A stretch of 25,876 nt of DNA, taken from positions 1 to 25,876 of the forward strand of contig DAOUEJ010000111.1 in assembly GCA_034430615.1 (NCBI GenBank). The letters run 5' to 3'. The stretch comes from E44-bin32 sp034430615. GTDB lineage: Bacteria; Chloroflexota; Anaerolineae; Anaerolineales; E44-bin32. Positions 20,864 through 25,876 of this stretch are shown here, one piece after another. Each line of letters starts with the position of its first letter. Position 1 is the first letter of the stretch. Under the pieces are notes generated by a model that saw only the letters and a program-made list of their open reading frames with translations, did not search any database and had not been told where the DNA came from. The translations under genes were made by a program, and so were the position numbers.

Positions 20864-21766
20864 TCAGGCCGCTTGCGCGCCCCCGATAATCTTGACGCTG
20901 GCGCTTGCGCCGATGCGAGTAGCACCGGCCTTGATCATTTTCTCTGCATCTTCACGCGTGCGGATGCCGCCGGCTGCTTTCACGCCGATGGTCGGCCCCA
21001 CTACTCGACGCATCAAAGCAACATCCTCGGGCGTCGCTCCACCAGGGCCAAAGCCGGTGGAGGTCTTCACGAATTCCGCCCCGGCGACCTTCGCCAGCTG
21101 GCAGGCGATCACTTTCTCCTCGTCCGTGAGTAAAGCGGCTTCAATAATGACCTTCAAGGTCGCATCATGTGCGTCGCAGACACGGGCAACGGCTGCAATG
21201 TCCTCTTCTACCTGCTCGTAATCACGCGACTTCAACGCGCCGACGTTGATGACCATGTCGACTTCAGTTGCACCGTCCTTGATCGATTGCTGCGTTTCAA
21301 ATACCTTAACCTCGGTCGGCGTGGCACCCAGCGGAAAGCCGACAACCGTGCAAACCAGTACTTTGCTGCCCTTGAGAAGGTCCGAGCAAAGGGCGACGTT
21401 GGTCGGGTTGACGCACACAGTGGCGAAGTTGTACTTGCGCGCTTCGTAGCACAGCTGCGCAATTTCATCGTGCGAGGCATCAGCCTTGAGCAGGGTATGG
21501 TCGATCATATGCCCGAGCGTCTCATCCGACGGGGCCATGCCAAGCGTGCTGGCCACGCGATCCGCGCCAGCGTTGATGACGGGTTGGACGTGGATCACGA
21601 ATTCGCGCGCAGACATCTTCGGGATTGCGCCCTGCTGGCCCAGTGCGCCAGCGTCGAAGCTGTCATCCTGGAGCAGGATGAGCACCTGTTTGGTGATCTG
21701 CTCGATGATCCGTTCCAGCGTTTCCTGATCGTATTCTTTCATGGTCACCTGATCTTCAATTTTCAT
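20864..21766 (-). CDS. deoC: Deoxyribose-phosphate aldolase with N-terminal extension
   Basis: Class I aldolase cleaving 2-deoxyribose-5-phosphate to acetaldehyde and glyceraldehyde-3-phosphate. 300 residues from the ATG at 21766. Numbered from there, the Schiff-base lysine is K234 in FVKTSTGFG, the proton-relay residues are D170 (EVDMVINVGAL) and K263 (GVKAAGGIR). The catalytic domain begins near IDHTLLKADA (about 88), leaving about 85 extra residues. The extension starts with a helix (ETLERIIEQITKQVLILLQ) of the kind that targets cargo to BMC shells, then a linker. Alternative starts are TTG 21772 (overlaps the isomerase stop) and ATG 21742, which has AGGTG just before it. It sits between the isomerase and a shell gene, so it is almost certainly compartment cargo. 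Confidence 0.93.
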   Translation of the reverse strand: MKIEDQVTMKEYDQETLERIIEQITKQVLILLQDDSFDAGALGQQGAIPKMSAREFVIHVQPVINAGADRVASTLGMAPSDETLGHMIDHTLLKADASHDEIAQLCYEARKYNFATVCVNPTNVALCSDLLKGSKVLVCTVVGFPLGATPTEVKVFETQQSIKDGATEVDMVINVGALKSRDYEQVEEDIAAVARVCDAHDATLKVIIEAALLTDEEKVIACQLAKVAGAEFVKTSTGFGPGGATPEDVALMRRVVGPTIGVKAAGGIRTREDAEKMIKAGATRIGASASVKIIGGAQAA

Positions 21767-21768
21767 AC

Positions 21769-22521
21769 TCAAGAGCGGGCGTAGCGGCGCTCGATGGCGT
21801 GGATTTTCTCCACCCGCCTGGCGTGACGCTCGCCACCGAATGGGGTTGCCAACCAGGTCTTCACGATCTGCAGAGCCAGATTAGCTCCGAGCAGGCCTGC
21901 GCCCAACGTGAGGACATTGGCGTTGTTGTGCTCACGGCTGTTGACCGCCGTGGCCTGGTCATAGCACATCGCGGCCAGGACGCCGGGAACCTTGTTGGCG
22001 GCCATGCAGGAACCAATTCCGGCGCCATCGACGATGATGCCGCGCCAGGCTTCGCCGTTGGCCACAAGTTGGGCGACGGCCAATGCAAAATCCGGATAAT
22101 CGACCGATTCCTTGCTGTGCGTGCCGCAATCCAGAATCTTGAATCCCTGATCACTGAGGCTCGCCCGGATCTGCTCTTTTAATTCAAAGCCGCCATGATC
22201 CGCCCCCAGCGCAATGATTTGCTTCCCACCCACTGGGGATTTGATCATGTGCGGGAGATCCGTGCGCTTGATCTCTCTGGACGCTTCATCCACGAAGACG
22301 ACGCCGCGCTCCATGGCAACCTGACGGGCGAGGGGTGTGATGAGAGCGTTGGCAGGGATGGGGAGTTGCGTGCCGATTGGCAGGTCGCGCACATCGAGTT
22401 CTGTAATCATCGGACGCTGCGTGCGCGTATCTTCGCTGGCTGATAATCCCAGCGTGCGATAGACCACAGATCGGACCAGGTTGCGTATTCTCTTTTCTTC
22501 AGGCACGTCGCTCGACTCCAT
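21769..22521 (-). CDS. RpiB/LacAB-like sugar-phosphate isomerase with N-terminal extension
   Basis: 250 residues. From about 100 on it aligns along its length with RpiB: ALGADHGGFELK (D108, H109), DCGTHSKESVDYPDFA, GIIVDGAGIGSCMAANK, SREHNNANVLTLG (H198) and GGERHARRVEKIHAIE. The position of the E. coli catalytic base Cys66 (ICGTG) is Asp165 here (VDGAG). Thr68 is Ala167, and a cysteine appears instead at C172. So chemistry or substrate may differ from ribose-5-phosphate isomerase. Residues 1-30 include a helix (EKRIRNLVRSVVYRTLGL) suited to shell targeting. Residues 38-80 (ITELDVRDLPIG, ITPLARQVAMERGVVFV) form a small extra domain. The ribosome site is weak. Likely supplies or rearranges the sugar phosphate for DeoC. 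Confidence 0.88.
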   Translation of the reverse strand: MESSDVPEEKRIRNLVRSVVYRTLGLSASEDTRTQRPMITELDVRDLPIGTQLPIPANALITPLARQVAMERGVVFVDEASREIKRTDLPHMIKSPVGGKQIIALGADHGGFELKEQIRASLSDQGFKILDCGTHSKESVDYPDFALAVAQLVANGEAWRGIIVDGAGIGSCMAANKVPGVLAAMCYDQATAVNSREHNNANVLTLGAGLLGANLALQIVKTWLATPFGGERHARRVEKIHAIERRYARS

Positions 22522-22569
22522 CTTGAGCGTCCCGGGAACCGGTCTGGGTCCAGCGCCCAGACACCCCGG

Positions 22570-23412
22570 TCAGCTCGAAAGCCAATCCTCATCCATCGGT
22601 TTCGGTGGCAGGTGGGCTGAATCGGACTGGCCATCAAAGCGGACGACTTCCATTTCAAAGCGGGAGCGGTCGCCTCTAAAATATCCAATAAAGTATTCCA
22701 CGGGTCTGTCGTTTCGCTCAAAGCTGACGCTCTCCATCCGGATCAGCGGGGAGCCGACTTTAATCTGGAATAATGCAGCCAGCGCTTCTGTGGCAACCAC
22801 TGCCTCGATCCGGCGGCGGCCCCTGGATAAGGTAAGCTGGTAACTCGAATCAAGGAAGCCGTACAGCGATTGCTGCGTGAAATCAGCGTTCGCAGCCAGC
22901 GGGCAGAGTTCGTAGGGCAGGTAAGAGGTTACGAGCACGATCGGTTCTTGATCGATGTAGCGCAGACGCTCGAGTTTGATCACGGGCGCAAGCGGCTCGA
23001 GGTGCAGGTAGCCCGCAACCTGGGGCGACGCCGGCTGCATCACCTGCTCAAGAACCTGCGAGTGCGGCTCGAGCCCGCGTTCGGCCATATCCTGATGAAA
23101 GCCAGCCAGCGAGTGAACCAGGCTTGTACTGCTGATCTTCGGCTCGGCGACGAAGGTCCCTCGCCCTTTTTCGCGCAGGATAACACCTTCGTATCCCAGT
23201 TCCTGCAGTGCCTGGCGGACGACTGTGCGGCTGACCCCGGTCACCTGGCAGAGCTCGAGTTCTCCCGGGAGACGATCCCCGGATTTCCATTCCCCGGCTT
23301 GGATCGCCTTGGTGAGTGCTTCCTTCAACTGCACGTAGAAAGGGACCGGCGATCGCCGATCAATCCTCAGACCCCGTAATGGTTGTGCAATCCGGGTCGC
23401 TGCCATCGCCAT
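22570..23412 (-). CDS. GntR-family regulator with UTRA domain (HutC subfamily)
   Basis: 280 residues from the ATG at 23412 (ATG 23406, with GGATGG before it, is also possible; the TTG at 23445 would overlap the operator). The winged helix-turn-helix is at about 22-90: PFYVQLKEALTKAIQAGEW, GDRLPGELEL, recognition helix SRTVVRQAL, wing GRGTFV. The UTRA effector domain follows (about 100-255), with the RLRYIDQEPIVLVTSYLP and PVEYFIGYFRGDRSRFEME motifs of the subfamily. These regulators usually sense a sugar phosphate or amino-acid metabolite and release DNA. It is the first gene of the BMC operon with a perfect inverted repeat right before it, so it probably controls itself and the compartment. 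Confidence 0.93.
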   Translation of the reverse strand: MAMAATRIAQPLRGLRIDRRSPVPFYVQLKEALTKAIQAGEWKSGDRLPGELELCQVTGVSRTVVRQALQELGYEGVILREKGRGTFVAEPKISSTSLVHSLAGFHQDMAERGLEPHSQVLEQVMQPASPQVAGYLHLEPLAPVIKLERLRYIDQEPIVLVTSYLPYELCPLAANADFTQQSLYGFLDSSYQLTLSRGRRRIEAVVATEALAALFQIKVGSPLIRMESVSFERNDRPVEYFIGYFRGDRSRFEMEVVRFDGQSDSAHLPPKPMDEDWLSS

Positions 23413-23434
23413 CCACGCTGGCTCAATATCATTA

Positions 23435-23465
23435 TGTAATAACAACTAATCATCCTGTTATTACA
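23435..23465. promoter_or_regulatory. Probable GntR operator of the BMC operon
   Basis: Perfect 10-bp inverted repeat TGTAATAACA (23435-23444) / TGTTATTACA (23456-23465) with an 11-base spacer. It starts about 10 nt downstream of the -10 box, that is at about +4, and ends 22 nt before the regulator's ATG. Each half has outer TGT/ACA symmetry of its own. The position suits a roadblock repressor site. Confidence 0.8.
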
Positions 23466-23474
23466 AGTGCATCC

Positions 23475-23503
23475 ATACTAGGGCATTTCAAGGCGCTTGT
23501 CAA
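23475..23503 (-). promoter_or_regulatory. Sigma70-type promoter of the BMC operon
   Basis: On the minus strand: -35 TTGACA (23503-23498), 17-base spacer, -10 TAGTAT (23480-23475), predicted start near 23468. It drives the regulator and, with no terminator seen until 16608-16636, probably the whole ten-gene operon. Confidence 0.82.
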
Positions 23504-23660
23504 CCAGTACCCGGGGTCGCTCCCGGGGCAGAGTAGGGAGCCTGGCTTGGTGCCAGGTGGATTTCATCGACGGATTATGCCGATGGAATGGTTGGTTATA
23601 TCCAGATTAAAGGCTCAATAATGGAGAGGCCAGCGCGAATACGCGCTGATAGTAGTCGGT

Positions 23661-24145
23661 ATGCTTACACAATCCCTCGGGATCTTCAACCAGGTTGTCA
23701 TAGGCCAGCAAGCTTCCCGTCCAGCCCTGATCAAACCAAACTGCACCGGAGGGCAGCTTGTGTTGGGTCAAGCCTGCAAAACCCTGGGCGTGAGTGATCA
23801 GACCTACTATCGGTGGAGAAAAGAATACGGTAGGATGCGAAGCTCGCAGGTCCGCCGGCTCAAGGACCTCGAGGTGTGAGGACTTTGTTCATCGAACCAA
23901 GGAGTCCCTGGGAGAATGGCTTTATTGAATCATTCAATGGGAGAATGCGGGACGAGCTGCTCGATCGGGAGATCTTCTATACGGTGAAAGAGGCCAGGAA
24001 CTTGATTGAGAGGTGGCGGTGGGAATACTCCGTGCCGGGACGGTGCAATCACGTCAGGCCGCACAGTTCGCTGGGTTACAAGCCGCCAACTCCAGCAGCT
24101 TGGATCACCGTTGGAAAACCGTTTCAGCTATTGAATCTAACCTAG
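23661..24145 (+). mobile_element. Remnant of an IS3-family transposase, internally deleted
   Basis: Two joined pieces. The first (to the stop at 23877-23879) ends with GVSDQTYYRWRKEYGRMRSS and QVRRLKDLE, the helix-turn-helix C-terminal part of IS3 OrfA. The second, in a shifted frame from 23876, reads TLFIEPRSPWENGFIESFNG, RDELLDREIFYTVKEARNLIE and VRPHSSLGYKPPTPAA, the last third of the OrfB integrase core, including the final catalytic Glu. The part in between, with the first two Asp residues, is missing. Six extra residues (SVPGRC) also interrupt the stretch before NHVRPHSS. It is inactive. The 5' OrfA start is also not recognisable. The 157 bases between 23504 and 23660 hold two small GC hairpins (about 23510-23557) and no gene. 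Confidence 0.85.
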
Positions 24146-24231
24146 AAAGCGGATCAGAGAGTGGGGGCAGGTCAACTGGATCGAAACCCGGGGACACCTA
24201 TGTTTCATCATAGTAGTATCTTATCAAGAAT

Positions 24232-25473
24232 ATGACCTATCTTTTCAAAACCCTGAACTGGTCGGGTACCTTTAGAGCATTACGCCATCCCAACTTTCGT
24301 CTATTCTTCTGGGGGCAACTTATTTCTGTCATCGGTATCTGGATGCAAACTACAGCCCAACAGTGGTTGGTCTATCGCATCACTGGCTCACAAATCAGCT
24401 TAGGTATGGTCACATTTATCAATTCTTTGCCTGTCCTATTGCTTTCTTTGTATATGGGTGTGATCGTAGATCAATTTCCCCGTCGTATATTAATACTTTT
24501 CACCCAGAGCTGGTTCATGCTGTTGGCAGGCCTGCTGGCTCTTCTTACTTGGCTAGGAATTGTTCAATATTGGCATATCCTCCTCCTCGCATTTCTACTT
24601 GGTATTGGCAATGCGCTTGATATGCCCGCGAGACAGGCTTTTGTCGTTGAGATGGTGGATGACGATAAAAGCGACGTGATGAATGCAATCGGTCTCAACT
24701 CCTCTCTTTTCAACATCGCACGGATTATTGGTCCCGCTATTGGCGGTGCAATTGTTGCTGCCATTGGAGAGGCTCCCACCTTTGCTATTAACGGACTTTC
24801 TTATCTCGCGGTGATCTTTGCTTTGTTGATTATGAGGTTTTCTCCGTCCCAGATCTCCTCCTATCGTGCTAATCCACTTGAAAGGATGAGGGATGGCTTT
24901 CGGTATATCGTTGGTGAAAAAGCGATTCTGGGATTGGTTGTCATGGTCGCCGCTTTCAGTATGTTCGGATTTGGTGCACTCACTTTGGTTCCTGTTTTTG
25001 CAACGGATGTTCTCCACATCGGAGTCACTGGCTTTGGGAATTTGTTATCCTGGCAAGGTGGCGGAGCATTGATTGGAGCTTTGTTATTGGTGATCTATGG
25101 TGATCATTTCCATAAAGGAAAGCTGCTCCTATTTAGTCGTCTCTTGCTTGGGCCAGGAATTTTCGGCCTGGCGCTTTCACGCACGCCCTGGATGAGCATG
25201 GCTTTCATGGCATTGATCGGCTACTCTTTAATCACTCAACTTGTTTTCACCAACACACTCATCCAGACTATTGTCCCAGATGAATTGCGCGGACGTGTGT
25301 TGAGCACCTATACATGGGCATTGGGCGGTTTCTACCCCCTCGGCTCGCTGTTGATGGGCTTTCTTGGTGACCAAATTGGTGCGCCAAATGCGGCTTTGTT
25401 TTCTGGGATCGTTTGTATCCTTCTCGTCTTGTTCAACCTCGCCGCATTCCCCTCTATGCAAAAGCTGACTTAG
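24232..25473 (+). CDS. Major facilitator superfamily transporter (MFS_3/EntS-like exporter)
   Basis: 413 residues with about 12 hydrophobic helices. N-terminus FRALRHPNFRLFFWGQLISVIGIWMQTTAQQWLVY is typical of the MFS_3 group (EntS-like exporters). Loop 2-3 motif VDQFPRRILI and a middle loop at about 205-225 separate the two halves. PDELRGRVLSTYTWALGGFYPLG follows near the end. This group exports siderophores or small drugs; the true cargo is unknown. By eye the gene is richer in A and T than the redox and BMC genes and lies between an IS3 remnant and an IS200/IS605 end, so recent gain is likely. No clear ribosome site precedes the ATG; it stands alone. Confidence 0.88.
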   Translation: MTYLFKTLNWSGTFRALRHPNFRLFFWGQLISVIGIWMQTTAQQWLVYRITGSQISLGMVTFINSLPVLLLSLYMGVIVDQFPRRILILFTQSWFMLLAGLLALLTWLGIVQYWHILLLAFLLGIGNALDMPARQAFVVEMVDDDKSDVMNAIGLNSSLFNIARIIGPAIGGAIVAAIGEAPTFAINGLSYLAVIFALLIMRFSPSQISSYRANPLERMRDGFRYIVGEKAILGLVVMVAAFSMFGFGALTLVPVFATDVLHIGVTGFGNLLSWQGGGALIGALLLVIYGDHFHKGKLLLFSRLLLGPGIFGLALSRTPWMSMAFMALIGYSLITQLVFTNTLIQTIVPDELRGRVLSTYTWALGGFYPLGSLLMGFLGDQIGAPNAALFSGIVCILLVLFNLAAFPSMQKLT

Positions 25474-25515
25474 CCCTTAAACAAAAAAGGCGAGACACAT
25501 TAATCCATAGAAAAT

Positions 25516-25604
25516 CCCGCAGGGTACTCCCTCCTTTGGGGGGAGAGGAATGCGGGTAGCCCGAAGGGCTGACACCCTGCTTGTGCATCCCCTCTAAAGA
25601 GAGG
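25516..25604 (+). repeat. Structured left-end region of an IS200/IS605-type element
   Basis: A run of potential hairpins before the transposase: CCCGCA (25516-25521) pairs with TGCGGG (25551-25556), enclosing CTCCC/GGGAG (25527-25545). Alternatively GCAGGGT (25519-25525) pairs with ACCCTGC (25574-25580), enclosing also AGCCC-GAA-GGGCT (25558-25570). A further CCTCT/AGAGG hairpin lies at 25591-25604. Subterminal imperfect hairpins are what single-strand transposases of this family recognise. The exact element boundary is not visible. Confidence 0.6.
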
Positions 25605-25616
25605 CATAATTTGTTT

Positions 25617-25876
25617 ATGGACACTAAACGAACCCGCCACGCTGCGTATCAGATAAATTACCACCTCGTGTGGTGTCCGAAGTTTCGCCGCCCTGTGCTT
25701 GAAGGCGAGGTCGGTAAGCGCCTTGCGGAATTGATCGCGCCAATCGTTGAAGAAAACGGTGGGGAAGTGCTTGACTTGACGGTGATGCCCGATCACGTTC
25801 ACCTGTTCGTCTCGTTTCCCCCGACGATCGCGATCAACCAAATCGTCTTCCGCATCAAGGGTGGCACGAGCCACCA
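25617..25876 (+). CDS. tnpA: IS200/IS605-family TnpA (Y1 HUH) transposase, cut by window end
   Basis: The first 86 codons of a small single-strand DNA transposase, reading YQINYHLVWCPKFRRPVLEG near the N-terminus. The HUH metal-binding motif appears as MPDHVHLFVSFPP at about residues 58-70 (His-Val-His). The catalytic tyrosine would lie beyond the window. These enzymes cut and join hairpin-flanked single strands, consistent with the folded sequence directly upstream. No clear ribosome site precedes the ATG. It appears intact as far as seen. Confidence 0.93.
   Translation, partial: MDTKRTRHAAYQINYHLVWCPKFRRPVLEGEVGKRLAELIAPIVEENGGEVLDLTVMPDHVHLFVSFPPTIAINQIVFRIKGGTSH

Noticed and set aside
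20848..20925. Upstream extension of the permuted BMC-T gene into deoC
   Set aside because: The ATG at 20847 has AAGGAG and gives the family start; the extension has no such support.
23504..23660. GC hairpins (CCCGGG...CCCGGG and CCTGGC...GCCAGG) upstream of the BMC promoter, considered as terminator or riboswitch
   Set aside because: No U-run on either strand and no known riboswitch core. They are short and may be chance in GC-rich DNA.
1..25876. CRISPR array, tRNA or rRNA genes
   Set aside because: No regularly spaced direct repeats, no cloverleaf with TTC-region and acceptor pairing, and no rRNA-like stretch were seen by reading. A dedicated tRNA scan was not possible.

Overview
The window is GC-rich bacterial chromosome, most like a Chloroflexota (Anaerolineae-type) genome. 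That assignment rests on gene content and protein flavour and is moderate confidence only: CIRCE-controlled hrcA-grpE, a tryptophan T-box before trpS, a stand-alone B12-binding mutase subunit with its G-protein chaperone, a Rieske/cytochrome b operon joined to HdrD-like genes, and a microcompartment locus whose shell proteins resemble those of Haliangium ochraceum. No rRNA, tRNA or CRISPR array was seen.

Layout. 1-1514 (minus): the 5' part of grpE and complete hrcA behind a sigma70-type promoter and a perfect CIRCE operator. 1604-5953 (plus): a thioredoxin-like gene; trpS behind a T-box leader with a UGG specifier; a B12-binding methylmalonyl-CoA mutase small subunit overlapping meaB/argK; then prs and a strong terminator. 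6079-6630 (minus): an orphan HExxH protein. 6769-11591 (minus): a five-gene membrane redox operon encoding cytochrome b with an N-terminal heme-c motif, cytochrome b C-terminal subunit, Rieske protein, an HdrE/HdrD-like fusion and an FrhB/AsrA-like Fe-S protein. 11592-12131: intergenic region with a transporter remnant. 12132-15189 (plus): a tightly overlapping operon of two family-I CoA-transferase subunits and a class III aminotransferase. 15322-15675: two truncated genes facing each other. 15818-16582 (plus): tpiA, ending in a bidirectional terminator.

16661-23503 (minus) is the centrepiece, a bacterial microcompartment (BMC) operon. In transcription order it holds a GntR/UTRA regulator, an RpiB/LacAB-like isomerase with an N-terminal extension, deoxyribose-phosphate aldolase (DeoC) with an N-terminal extension, a permuted BMC-T, BMC-H, BMC-P, a PduP/EutE-type CoA-acylating aldehyde dehydrogenase with an N-terminal targeting-type helix, a second BMC-T, and two more BMC-P proteins. 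A consensus promoter followed at once by a perfect 10-bp inverted repeat (TGTAATAACA/TGTTATTACA) gives a clear model for self-regulation. The inferred pathway is sugar-phosphate isomerisation, then aldol cleavage to glyceraldehyde-3-phosphate and acetaldehyde, then acetaldehyde to acetyl-CoA inside the shell. TpiA next door could take the triose phosphate. No phosphotransacylase or alcohol dehydrogenase is present here, so cofactor recycling is unexplained. DeoC-containing 'sugar phosphate utilising' BMC loci have been catalogued bioinformatically, so the class is not wholly new, but the altered active site of the isomerase and the regulatory layout merit attention.

23661-25876 is a mobile, variable end: an internally deleted IS3-type transposase, an apparently AT-richer MFS exporter, and the left end and start of an IS200/IS605 transposase that runs off the window.
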